The notes under the pieces: model-generated | The model's database searches: none | What the model saw: only the letters and a program-made list of their open reading frames with translations | Told to the model about the DNA's origin: nothing | Shown here: positions 1-10,449 of the stretch, piece after piece | How positions within the stretch are numbered: position 1 is the first letter of the stretch | Layout of the letters: each line of letters begins with the position of its first letter | Translations under genes and position numbers: made by a program | Assembly (NCBI GenBank): GCA_037952775.1 | Contig: JBANAY010000003.1 | Location: 8,928,001-8,992,000 of the forward strand | Length of the DNA stretch: 64,000 nt | Source of the DNA: Clonostachys chloroleuca | Lineage: Eukaryota; Ascomycota; Sordariomycetes; Hypocreales; Bionectriaceae | Reading direction: 5' to 3'

Positions 1-1
1 T

Positions 2-433
2 GAGCAGACGACGGCGATTGATATTTGGTCAGCCGGTGTCATTTTGCTCACCATTCTCTCCAAGCGATTCCCGTTCTTCAACTCTGCGGATGACGTGGAG
101 GCAATGATTGAGATTGCTACCATCTATGGCGCAAGACGTATGAAGGTTGCGGGTCTCCTTCATGGATGTGTTTTTGATACGACCATCCCCACTGTCGGGC
201 AGCAGGGCTTCACCCTTGAAAAGATTATTCTATGGAGCACCTGTCGGGGCGAGGACAAGCCTCTTACTGCGGATGAGAAGCTTGCTGTCAGATTCATGGA
301 GCGGTGCATGGACTTGGACCCCTCACGAAGAATCACGGCTGAGGAGGCTTTGGAACACGAGTTCTTGAGGATAGATAGCTCCCAGGACTTGGGAGTTGGG
401 GATGATGATATCATGGACATGCTCGATGTATAG
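2..433 (+). CDS. cdc7: Cdc7-type kinase (DDK catalytic subunit), 3' end
   Basis: Partial gene; only the last 143 codons lie in the window, and the frame is open from base 2 to the TAG at 431-433. The translation starts inside the C-lobe of a protein kinase, at subdomain IX (DIWSAGVILL, with the invariant Asp and Gly). It continues through the C-terminal Arg motif (MDLDPSRRITAEEALEHEFL) and ends in an acidic tail. The phrase following subdomain IX (RFPFFNSADDVEAMIEIATI) is characteristic of the Cdc7/Hsk1 catalytic subunit of the Dbf4-dependent kinase, which phosphorylates MCM helicase subunits to fire replication origins in the nucleus. ATP-binding and catalytic loops are off the left edge. 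No intron is seen in this part. The neighbouring gene on the right converges on it. Confidence 0.85.
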   Translation, partial: EQTTAIDIWSAGVILLTILSKRFPFFNSADDVEAMIEIATIYGARRMKVAGLLHGCVFDTTIPTVGQQGFTLEKIILWSTCRGEDKPLTADEKLAVRFMERCMDLDPSRRITAEEALEHEFLRIDSSQDLGVGDDDIMDMLDV

Positions 434-953
434 ATAGACGTTTAAGATCCTGTGCGGCCACCACGGAATTCTCAGATTCTGCTGGCTGAATCTCTTTGTA
501 TATAACACAGGCGTAAGCGCATGGGTGCATCATACAGCTGGCGTTCATCATGGTGGCATTTGTTAAATAGCATATACATTTTTTTGCATGATCAAGTTTC
601 AAGACTTGACGAATTGCGAGAATCAAACATGTCACTGGACGTAGGCAATTTAAGCGAGCGATGACAATCAAATCATGGACCGAAAATGATTTTTATTCGT
701 AAACTCCATTGAGAGTCCCTGATGCAATGCTCGAAGCCGACCATCCTAAGTGCCCTTTTTTTATCCCCTTTATCATATCATCACCAACTGTTATGTCAGT
801 GGAAGAGGGGCGGGCGAGCCATAACCAGATTGTGAACTTGTTGTGTTGTTAATTTTTTTTATTCCTCAATAAGGTCATGGACGATAAAAGTCGCATCCCA
901 CATACACAACCGAACTCCTTCACAAGCGGTATATCCATATCATGCTTTTTCGT
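434..953. other. Intergenic, convergent 3' ends
   Basis: About 520 bases between two convergent genes. I see T-rich tracts that may serve as 3' ends, and no supported gene. Small frames here lack family features. Confidence 0.6.
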
Positions 954-1795
954 CTAAGCGACCAGCTCAACGACACCACCGGCCTGCTGGATCTTCTTCT
1001 CTGCCAGCTTGCTCACCCATCGTGCGCGGACAACCAGGGGGATTTCGGGGAGACGGCCCTTGCCGAGGACCTTGGAGTAGCCGAGGGAGAGGAGGTCGAG
1101 GACGGGGGCGGTGTCCTTCTTGGAGCCGGAGACGTAAGCCTCACGGGTCTCGGCGGGGACGAGAGACCAGAGCTAGTGTCGTGTCAGCGGAAAATCCCAT
1201 TGGACATGCCAGATTGATTCGCCTGGAGCCGGACCCCAGTTTGGCAGCTGGTGCTTGCTAGGTCCGACGGTCGGGCTCATAAATTAAGGGGAGGAAATTT
1301 GTACCTTCTCCAAGTTGACGACAGGCTTCCAGAAGTGGTTGGGCTGCTTGTGGAAGTATCGCATACCAACCTTACCGAAGTAACCGGGATGGTACTATTT
1401 TCAAAGCCAAGTTAGCCCTCAAGAGTTCACTCATATTCCGACTTTTTCGCCTCGCGTTGTCTCGAATTGCGTCTCGTCGTGGGGGTAGTGTATTTCGAAC
1501 CTTGTCCATGTTGGTACGGTGGTGGTGCTGACCACCGGCCAGACCACGACCACCTGGATGCTTCCTGTGCTTGCCAACACGTCCCTTTCCGGCGGAGACG
1601 TGACCGCGGCTGTGAGAAACCTCCTTGTCAGCCAACAAAATTCTCCATCCAATTGTTTCCAAAACGACATCCTTTGCACGAAAGCTGCCCGGCTGGCGAA
1701 CCAGCCTGGGCATTCAATTGTGCCGAATTCTGTCTTCAGAGCATTCTAAGGGACAAAACGTACTGCTTGCGGGTCTTGGAGGTTCGGGTAGGCAT
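954..1795 (-). CDS. rpl28: 60S ribosomal protein uL15 (L28/L27a)
   Basis: Four coding exons on the minus strand: 1795-1764, 1609-1501, 1394-1305 and 1172-954. They sum to 450 bases, or 149 residues. The introns have GT-AG borders and all phases join cleanly. The protein begins [18 protein letters not shown], continues with the Gly/His-rich block [18 protein letters not shown], and ends VVELVA, as expected for the large-subunit protein uL15 (yeast Rpl28/Cyh2, animal L27a). Length matches the family. Gln38 sits in the AGGQHHHR loop; in yeast, changes at this residue give cycloheximide resistance, so the residue seen here is the sensitive-type one. The start is the only ATG that gives the conserved N-terminus. 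The gene is divergent from the CHL1 helicase, with a 435-base shared upstream region. Confidence 0.95.
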
Positions 1796-2230
1796 GGCGA
1801 CGGCTGGTTGGGTGTTGTCGCTTTCCGGTGTGATGCTTCGTCAAAGGGACTGGAAGTGGGTGGTGATGTTTTTTGCGCTGCCCTAGTATGGATCAAGTCC
1901 GGGAAATTGTTAGCGAGAGGGTTAACCTGCCCTAAGCAAAATCCAAGTAATTCATTTGGCTGTGTGATTGAGTGGAGACCTTTGTGCTGTGTGTTTTTCG
2001 TCAGCTGACTGGATGCGGTACGTACCTCGCCCTAATAACCTCCCAATGCTCTACTCAAATAATCTCTAACAATTGCTTATCGCTTATCTAAGGCGTGAAG
2101 ACCAATGCGTGCTAGCCAGCCAATCATGAACGGATGAAACCAAACAAAGCTTTTGATATAATCTCAGGAACTCCCTGGATTGACTTGTTATGCAATCCGT
2201 TGGGATGGACGGGGATTTCCAACTTTAACA

Positions 2231-5069
2231 ATGGACACCAGTGAGGATATTCAGGATGTCTCTCAGCGGATGGAGGAGCTGGACTTCAATCATCCATTTA
2301 CCCCTTACGATGTCCAAGAGCAGTTCATGAAAGCAGTGTACAACGTCCTTGAAACGGGAGATGGGCAAATCGGCATACTTGAAAGCCCCACCGGAACGGT
2401 AAGTAAATGGCGCTGATATCTACAAGTCCAGACGTCGCTCATGGTGGAATCTTTGGCTTCTAGGGGAAATCATTGTCCTTGATCTGCGCGTCTCTGACAT
2501 GGCTACGACATCATAAGTCACACAGCCATGAAGTTGAGCTGAAAAGCGCGGTTGAGGCCCACAAAGATGAGCCGGAGTGGATTGTGGAACAGCTTCTGCG
2601 TCAGAAACGAGACGAACTTGCAAAGAGATGGCAAGAGCGTGAAGAACGCCTCGAAGCTGCCAGGCGCAAAGAAAAGGCCCAAGAAGACCGAGCTCGGAAG
2701 CGGCGGCGAGTTGATGAGGTAAGATCACAGAAATGGACCATTAATGAGGATGATGAGTTCCTGCTTGATGTCCAGGGTGATGACGCGGCGTCACACGGCT
2801 CCGGTGATGCCCAGTCTGGACTGAGCAAGGAGGCGCGAGAAGTTCTTGCTCGGTTCGGTCTCGGAATTCCCAAAAAGAACAATGGGAACGAAGAAACCGA
2901 CCTCTTTGAAGAAGGAGTCAAGGTGCGGAGATATTCCTGCTCGCATCTCGTAGCAAATATTAAGACAATTGAGAATAGATCTATTACACTTCAAGAACGC
3001 ATTCCCAGCTGTCCCAATTCATCACCGAGCTTCGCCGACCGCAGTTCCCCTCGTCACTCCCAGGGGCCATGCTCCAGACACAGGACCAGCCGAGCAAAGA
3101 AGCCGTTAAGTTGCTACCGCTCTCATCCCGCCAGAAGCTGTGCATCAACCCATCAGTCTCTCGATTGGGGTCGGTACAGGCGATCAATGATCGCTGCGCA
3201 GATTTACAGCAGGCCAAATCTAGTACGAGGTGCCCATTCGTCCCGAAGGAAGAACTCTTGACACAGACTCATGAATTTCGAGATGCTGCCCTTGCCTCTC
3301 TGCCCGACATTGAAGACTTGCACCAGCTGGGCAAATCGCTCTCAGTTTGCCCTTACTATGCATCGCGAACGGCGCTTCCCGGTGCGGAAATCGTCACGCT
3401 CCCGTACCCCCTGCTGTTACAGCAGAGCGCCAGAGAAGCCCTTGGCATCAAGCTTGAAGGGAGTGTAGTCATTGTTGATGAGGCTCACAATATAATGGAC
3501 GCTATCGCTGGTGTACACGCGGCAGAAATCCGACTGAGCCACCTAAAAAGAGCCAAAGGAATGCTCGGTATCTATGTAAGAAAATTTGGAAAGAAACTCA
3601 AAGGCGAAAACCGAGTCAACGTCGGGCGAGTGGGCAGAATAATTGAGGGTCTTTCGGAGTGGATGCAGGCGGCATTGAGCTTCAAGGCAAGTTGCCTGAT
3701 TTCAAGCATGCAGTGTCTGACGTTTTACTGACTGCGACCACAGAATGAGGATGGGATTGTCGAATCGAACGATCTCCTCAGACGAAAGGGAATCGACCAA
3801 ATCAATATGTTCGAGCTTATACGATACATATCAGATTCGAAGCTCGCATTCAAGATAGAAAGCTACGTCGCTCACGTAGAAAGCGAGAATGAGCCAGGAG
3901 CTGTGACAAAGGTCGGCGGTACCCCAGTATTGCACACACTGGCCTCTTTTCTTGTTGCCTTGACCAATCTCAGCTCCGAGGGCCGGATATTCTACCAGAA
4001 GATGACCGGTCCATCACCAGATATCCAGCTCTCCTACCTTCTTCTATCGCCAACTCATGCATTTTCATCCGTTGCTTCTTCGGCAAGAGCGGTGATCCTC
4101 GCAGGAGGTACCATGTCTCCCTTTGAAGACTACAAGGATCATTTGTTTCCAACTCTTTCTACCTCAAAGGTCACGACACTGAGCTGTGGGCACGTCATAC
4201 CGAAGGAGAATCTTTGCGTGTGGACGCTGGGCACAGTACGATCTGGGGCTCCTCAGTTTGAGTTTAGTTATCAACGGCGCAGAGATCCGGAAATGATCAC
4301 GCAATTGGGCATGGCTGTTCTGAATGTGTGCTCCATCGTTCCTGATGGCGTGGTCGTCTTCTTTCCCAGTTATGGATACCTTGATGAAGTCGTCGCAGCC
4401 TGGGAGCAAAGCCAAAGTGCGAACTCTCAGTCGATATGGGCCCGCCTTCAGGGGCGAAAGGCGGTCTTCCGCGAGACAAAAGGTGGCTCGAGTGACCAGG
4501 TCTTGAATGACTATACACAGGCCATCCAGGGCGAGCAGAGCAACGGGAAAGGAGCGCTGCTACTAAGTGTTGTGGGAGGAAAGATGTCTGAAGGCATCAA
4601 CTTTTCGGACAGGCTCGGACGCTGCGTCATGGTAGTCGGGCTCCCCTACCCAAACATAGCCTCGCCAGAGTGGAAGGCCAAACTTGAATACATCGAAACA
4701 ACGGTCTTTAATAGGTTGACTAGTTCGAACGGGGAGGATAATGGCCATGGACAACTAGCAGGCCAGCGTAAGGCTGTCGGCCAGGAGGAAGCAAGAGCGC
4801 AAGCGAAGCAGGCCAGTCGGGACTTTTACGAGAACGCATGCATGCGCGCCGTGAACCAGAGCATCGGGCGAGCAATTCGGCACCGGGGCGACTATGCAGC
4901 TATTATCCTGGTGGATCGGAGGTTCGGAACGGAGAGGATTCGAGGCAAGCTACCGGGGTGGATCCAGAATGGTATGCAAGCAAGCGGAGGGGAAGAGAAG
5001 GGAATAGCGGGCTTGATGGGCGCTTTGGGTGGTTTCTTTAGGGGAAGACAGCAGACGGGGAAGAAATGA
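2231..5069 (+). CDS. chl1: ATP-dependent DNA helicase CHL1 (DDX11 family)
   Basis: Four exons (2231-2398, 2464-2922, 2979-3686, 3744-5069) give 886 residues, the usual size for Chl1. This XPD-like superfamily 2 Fe-S helicase acts in sister-chromatid cohesion and replication-linked repair. Walker A (SPTGTGKS) is completed across intron 1 at about residues 52-59. A basic coiled-coil insert follows at about 90-140. The motif Ia-like RTHSQL lies at the start of exon 3, and the DEAH box (VIVDEAHN) is at residues 376-379. Four cysteines in the LCIN, DRCA, TRCP and SVCP contexts fit the 4Fe-4S ligands. Motifs V and VI ([17 protein letters not shown]) are near the C-terminus. Intron 3 starts with GC rather than GT (AAG|GCAAGT). 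ATG 2231 was preferred over the in-frame ATG at 2180 because conserved sequence starts soon after it. Confidence 0.92.
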
Positions 5070-6069
5070 TTCTCTCTGTCTGTGAATAACATGCTGGCTC
5101 CTCCCAACACCCGTCGTAATGATACGATTTGGTCGGGGGCCATGTCTATTGCGCCCTATAGACAGCATTAATGAGGGTTCTAGATGGCCAGATGTGGTAA
5201 TGCGCTGTTTCCGACCTGCTCTAATGGCAACAGGCCTGCATGAAGGCGTGCGAGCATGCAGGGAACGGCTTGCTACACACACTATCACGGACCGGAGGTG
5301 ACAGTAGCACCGATGCTCCTACGAGGAATGAAGCCCGTTCGGCGTGTCTCTCTGCAAGCCTTTCATCCTCTAGGCCATCAACAGCGCAAACCACGAGGAA
5401 TAGTTCCAGAAAAATGAGGGGAAATGGCTCCAGAATGCCTCAACAGAGACTCCGCCGCGATATCCGGCTTGCATGCCGGTGCGGAGCGAACGGCACAAGC
5501 AGCCAATGGGGTTCCGCGCCTCCTCCGAGTCTGGAGTCTGGACTGCCCCATCCAAGCCAAGTAAGGATTTCAAGGGCGAGAGAAAAAAATCTGCGCAGAA
5601 TTGATGGAGGCTGTACTCCGAGTGAGTGACTGTTTGTAGACAGTCATTAGCCCCCGCAGCCGGGGACGGCCTTGGCTTGTAGATATATGCTGCTGGGACA
5701 AGCCAACGAGTCACGGCCTGACTCTTAAATTACCAACCTGCCCATCATCGTCGTCAACTGTTGCTGCTGCTTATGGTTCATTAGTGGCTTGTAAGGGTTT
5801 GCGCCGATAAGCTTTCGTCCCTTTACCGAACCCGTTGCCTAGTGGTGATCAGCCTTAAACCAGATCGGATCTGAGGTTCTGAGTCTCGAATCAGTCACTA
5901 GCCCGTACATCTTTTTTTGAGAAATTTCTGCATTGGCCCTGTTACTTCATCCCAACCTTGTCTCATTCCATCTCAGCTGAGCTGGCTGACCTTTTTCTCT
6001 CGTGTAACACACGTCTTAATCAGCGCCCTCCAAAAATTACATGAAAATATCTCAAGCCAGCAGCGAAAG
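5070..6069. other. Intergenic region
   Basis: About 1 kb between the helicase stop and the permease start. Several overlapping frames (for example 5240-5629) have the same base composition as their surroundings and no recognisable domain, so I do not call them genes. The last 200 bases are pyrimidine-rich, as in fungal promoters and leaders. Confidence 0.5.
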
Positions 6070-7770
6070 ATGGTAGCCGACTTGGAGCATCGCGCAGGTG
6101 GCGCGTCCCATTTACAAACCACCAACCAAGGTTCTTATGGCGATGAAGAATACAAATACATGGGCCCCAGCAGTTCTTCCTCGTCCAGAGTAGTGCAGGT
6201 CCTGGATCGGGTCCTGCGCATGGGTCGGGTTGAGGCGAAAGGTATCCAGCCCGTGCCACTGGAAGCCCGCCTCTCAACCCGATACTGGAATATCTTCACT
6301 ATATGGACATCCATCAATACAAATATCCTAGGGTGAGTGTGCTGTCTGGGTTGATGACCGAGGAGGGGCCCACCATAAGCGTTTTCAAGAGAAGGTTCTG
6401 ACTGTTTCATAGCGTCTTGTTTGGTCTCCTGGGACCGATGGTCTATGGCCTCAGTCTAAGAGATTCGTCACTCGTCATCCTCTTCTTCACTCTTCTTTCC
6501 ACCGTTGCCCCGGCCTATCTGGCAACCCTGGGCCCCAAGACGGGAATGAGGCAGATGATTCAGGCCAGATACAGCTTCGGCCGGTACCTCGTCTCCGTAC
6601 CAGTCATTCTCAATCTCGCCACCTTGACTGGGTTCATCATCATCATTTGCGTTGTTGGTGGACAATGCCTGTCTGCCATCTCGGAGGGTAGCCTGACCCC
6701 GAACGCGGGCATCGTCATCATTGCCCTGCTGGGACTTCTCATCTCGTTCTGTGGCTTCCGTGTCCTGCACTACTATGAGACATATGCCTTTATTCCGGCC
6801 GTCATCGCCCTTGCCATTGCAGCTGGGTGCGGTGGGAAGGACCTGATGAAGCAGGCCGAGCCTGAGGAGCCAGCCACTGCACCCGCTGTCATCAGCTACG
6901 GCATGATTGTTGCAAGTTACATGCTTCCTTGGGCTGCCATCGCCAGTGACTTGACCACGTACTTTGACCCCAATGTCTCTTCGTAAGTCTCCTTTCCCGC
7001 CCCTGACCCTTCAATATCAACTTCGTCGATAGAAACGGCTGACATAAAATTCACCCGATCCAGGTGGCGCGTCTTCACCTACAGCTACACTGGTCTCGCT
7101 CTTCCCACCATCCTCCTCATGACCTTCGGCGCTGCCATCGCCGGCGCCCTCCCCAACGTCCCCGCCTGGGAAAAGGGCTACGAGGAGACCCTCGTCGGCG
7201 GAATCCTCGCCGCCATGCTCGCCTCGGCCGGCAACTTTGGCAAGTTCGTCGTCGCCCTCCTCTCCCACGCTCCTAGGCAACACTGCGGGGACCATGTACG
7301 CCATCACGCTCAACTTCCAGGCCCTCTTCCCCTGGCTGATCAAGGTTCCGCGCTACATCTTCGCCCTGATCGTGACCGCCATCGTCATCCCCGTCGCCGT
7401 CCGCGCCGTCTCCGACAACTTCTTCGTCAGCCTCGAGAACTTTGTCGCCCTGATCGGGTACTGGTCCGCCTCCTTCTTCGGCACCGTCGCCATGGAGCAC
7501 GTCGTCTTCCGCAGGAGGCGCGGCCGGCCCTGGGAGGAGGCGTACGACCACGCCATCTGGAGCGACTCGTCCAGGCTGCCGTGGGGTGTCGCCGCCATCA
7601 GCAGCGGCGTGCTCTCCTTCGGGCTGGTGGTGCCCTCCATGGCGCAGGTGTGGTGGACTGGGCCCATCGCCCAGACGACTGGCGATCTCGGGTTCGAGTT
7701 CGCTTTCATCCTCAGCGCACTCTTCTATATCCCCCTGCGGGCGTTGGAGATTCGCCTCAGTGGAAGGTAA
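6070..7770 (+). CDS. NCS1 permease (purine-cytosine/vitamin B6 type), frameshifted
   Basis: Exons 6070-6332, 6413-6982 and 7064-7770 encode a nucleobase:cation symporter-1 protein, close to the FCY2/TPN1 purine-cytosine and pyridoxine permeases of the plasma membrane. The N-terminus is hydrophilic and Ser-rich. The family block GIQPVPLEARLSTRYWNIF precedes about 12 membrane segments. Both introns have standard borders and restore codons across the joins (NILG|VLFG; S|WRVFTY). Exon 3 changes frame between about 7254 and 7275: GKFVVALLS is read in one frame and LLGNTAGTMYAITLNFQ in the next. The summed exon length is one base too many; removing one base (perhaps from the CCC at 7264-7266) gives 512 residues, a normal length. 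An intron there would be under 40 bases with no good donor, so an indel is more likely. Whether it is real or a sequence error cannot be told from this window. Confidence 0.85.
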
Positions 7771-9098
7771 TGGATTGTTGGTTTGGTATACCCGGTGTTG
7801 GAGCGGCTTACTAAATATGATTATCGCTTCGGCTTTCTAAAATTCTAATCGTGAAGCCTAGACTTAGAATATATATATATCTTGTTACTTATAGTTGTGG
7901 TAATATGCGACCTGTCTGGCGGATTCGAAAAATCCACGAAATGACCTCAAGATTTATTAACGTCATCTTATCCCTCTCGTGTAGCACTAAACTTGGTACA
8001 CCTAGTACTTTCCTCCTAAAATATAGCATATGCTCGTGCTTGGCCTCGTAGGAGGCAAGAGCATGGGGCTCCATAGATCCGGTGTATCTTTTAAGGGGTC
8101 AGCAGCATGGCTGTAGACTTCACGTCCCAAACAGCCAGAACCGAGGGCACCAAGGGCCTAGATAAGGATGCTACTGTTGCAAAAAGAAATGAAATACGTC
8201 ATCTTGAATTTAAACCGCTCTAAGATATTGATGGGTGACAAAGAGTTGAATATATTCGGGGCTCTCTACTCGAGAGTCCTGGTCTGGGGTAGGTCTTGGG
8301 AGTAGTATATCATTGCCCTAGCACATGGGATTGGCAATCTGAGAATGTCCCACCTTCCATCTGATTAATTACCTAGATACTTTTAGTTAATGGCAAAACA
8401 ATTAATTCTCTTACTCAGATTCGAAAATAACCAAACATCTCTTCTAGGTACTTGTCAGAAACCCCAAAGTCATGCCGAGAAGCTGTCGGCAGATATCGTA
8501 TTTAGTCTGCTCGGTGCATGACCATTTCTTTAGGAACTGGCATTGCACTAGGTCTCACGGATCTGCAGATGAATCAAGGAGATGGAGGGTGCGATCGGAA
8601 GTGGAAGCTTCCAATCTTACGGCTAGCAAAGGTTCCGCCATCATCTTTGGCTCTGGCTGTGCAAATGGGGCTGGCACCGAGAGACCGAATTGAGCAGTGA
8701 GAATGCAGTTGGCAGCCGAAAGAGCGAAAGACCGAAAGGAGCTGAGACAGATCCAGGCCAATGCACATCCATGCCGGTGACTCATACATTAGCGCGGCCG
8801 CCAATGCCACCATCGGTGTAATTACAGCCACTAAGTCCACTGCGTGCGAGCCCTGAGCCCATGGCGGGGTGCCCCGTCAGCCCCAATCAGCCCAGACACC
8901 CGCCCCACCAGCACTCACCTCCGTTACATTGTGCTGTGCTGTGGGCAAGAGCAGTCCAGCAGAATAGACTTGGTACTCCGTGGCAGGTGCGACCAACTCG
9001 GCCGGCCGAGGCCACCAGGCACCCATCTATAAATCATCTGGCTCGCCACCTCGAACTTTCCCTTCCCTTCTTTTCTCCATATCCCATCCATTCGCCGG
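7771..9098. other. Intergenic region with bZIP promoter
   Basis: About 1.3 kb. The left part (7800-8450) is AT-rich with an (AT)n tract near 7870. The right part (8850-9090) is C-rich and contains TATA-like sequence (ctataaatc, about 9028), followed by a pyrimidine-rich tract typical of a fungal transcription start. No gene is supported. Confidence 0.5.
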
Positions 9099-9158
9099 AT
9101 GAGTAGGTCTTCTCCTCATCCGCCACCCCGCCTTAGTCGTGCTTCTTCAACCTTCTGA
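9099..9158 (+). promoter_or_regulatory. Upstream ORF before the bZIP gene
   Basis: An ATG at 9099 opens a 19-codon frame ending in TGA at 9156-9158, 60 bases before the next ATG (9219). It lies just after the pyrimidine-rich promoter tract, so it is likely to be in the mRNA leader. Upstream ORFs control translation of several fungal bZIP genes of the GCN4/CPC1 type; applying that here is inference. Confidence 0.35.
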
Positions 9159-9218
9159 ATTTATAAATCAAGACCATAGCCTGTCCAATTTACCGGACAG
9201 GCCCTCTACTCTGCACTC

Positions 9219-10014
9219 ATGGAGTCCTCCACTTCCACGTCAGCCCCAGTTGCTTCACTCGGAAAGACTGAGTTCTACCGACCACAGCAATCTGTCTCAA
9301 CTTGGTAGTTGCGGCGGAGATTTATTATTGCAGCAATCCCCCCAGCAAACATATCAGAACCATTCACCCCACCAACAAGAACAACCATTCCATTTTCCTC
9401 AACTCCAGCCCCAAGACCTCCTTGACGACTCACTCATCAGTGACTACCTGACGGACTCTGATCCAAACATCTGGAACCCTGACTGCCCAGAGCCCCCTCA
9501 GGATTTCGACTGGACATCTCTCGGTCTTGACGCCCTTGGCACTCAGCTTCTTCTCCCGAACCAGTCTCAACTGTTCGGAGACAGCTCCTTAGACCTTTCT
9601 TCAACTGTGACCACGACCATGGGGTCCAACGGACCAAGCCAACTCTTTACCGATGCATCTCTTCATCCCCACTCCACTGGTCACCTCACACCTCCTCACA
9701 CCACCAACACGGCCCCGTCCTACACCATGAACCTGCCTACCTCCAACGCCAACTCTTACAGGCCTGAATCCTCACCATCTCATTCCTCAGCACACTCGGA
9801 TGATGCGCTCGCCACCAAGGAGGACGCCAGCGCCAAGCGTCAGCGCAACACTATGGCTGCCCGGCGCTATCGTCAGCGTCGTCTCGACCGCATGGCCGAC
9901 CTCGAACGTCAGCTGGCCGAGATGACTGCGGACAGGGATGACCTCCGCGTGAAGCTTGCACGGCGAGAAGCTGAGGTTGATGCTCTGAGGGACGTTCTGT
10001 CTGCAAAGAAGTGA
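9219..10014 (+). CDS. bZIP transcription factor, apparent frameshift near the 5' end
   Basis: The long frame ending at 10014 carries a clear C-terminal bZIP domain. Its basic region is RNTMAARRYRQRR (consensus N-x2-A-A-x2-Y-R), followed by a leucine zipper with heptads through LERQL, DDLRV and VDALRD. The middle is Gln/Pro/Ser-rich, like an activation region. That frame has no ATG from the stop at 9100-9102 until 9619, which would cut off most of the acidic and Gln-rich region. A second frame from ATG 9219 gives a convincing N-terminus (MESSTSTSAPVASLGKTEFY) but stops at 9306-9308, exactly where the bZIP frame becomes plausible. Removing one base near the CTTGG at 9301-9305 joins them into 264 residues. 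A 40-base intron (9294-9333) is a weaker alternative. The regulatory targets are unknown. Confidence 0.75.
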
Positions 10015-10433
10015 TTTTGGGCGGAGGGTCTGTGGTTAACACGGTTATCTCTCATTCTGGGACACATATATCTGATACCCTTGCTGGGACTTGTTTCTTT
10101 ATTATAACTCCTCTTCAAATATCTGTTGGGTAATGGGCGCATAAACAAAAGGTAGAACTCGCTTTCCGGGTTAGCAACTGTAATGACGAATTGATTTTCT
10201 TTTTTGTGACTGATTCTTTGAAAATGTCCTTTCTCCACAAGTGCTCTGCTCTTCAGACGATGTCGTTCTCTTCCTTGTTGTTTGATTTTTCTCATGTGAA
10301 AATGATCAAATTTGGAGTATCATCATAAGAGACCCGGAGGCGTTGAATATCTGGGATCGAAGGCGCTTCTCTTACCTGGCTGTCCTGCGTTTTAGACAAA
10401 CATGACTATAATGACTTCTCTCATTGTTGCTGA

Positions 10434-10449
10434 ATTGATTGATTGATTG
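10434..10449. repeat. (TTGA)n microsatellite
   Basis: Four tandem copies of a 4-base unit (ttga/attg) in the 3' flank of the bZIP gene. Confidence 0.7.

Noticed and set aside
2180..2230. Upstream in-frame ATG of the CHL1 gene
   Set aside because: It adds 17 residues with no family similarity. The ATG at 2231 directly precedes the conserved N-terminus.
6041..6069. ATG at 6041 as the permease start
   Set aside because: It is in another frame than the permease. The in-frame ATG at 6070 starts the hydrophilic N-terminus.
7254..7275. Short intron as explanation of the permease frame change
   Set aside because: It would be under 40 bases, has no good donor, and would remove conserved residues. 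A one-base indel explains the data better.
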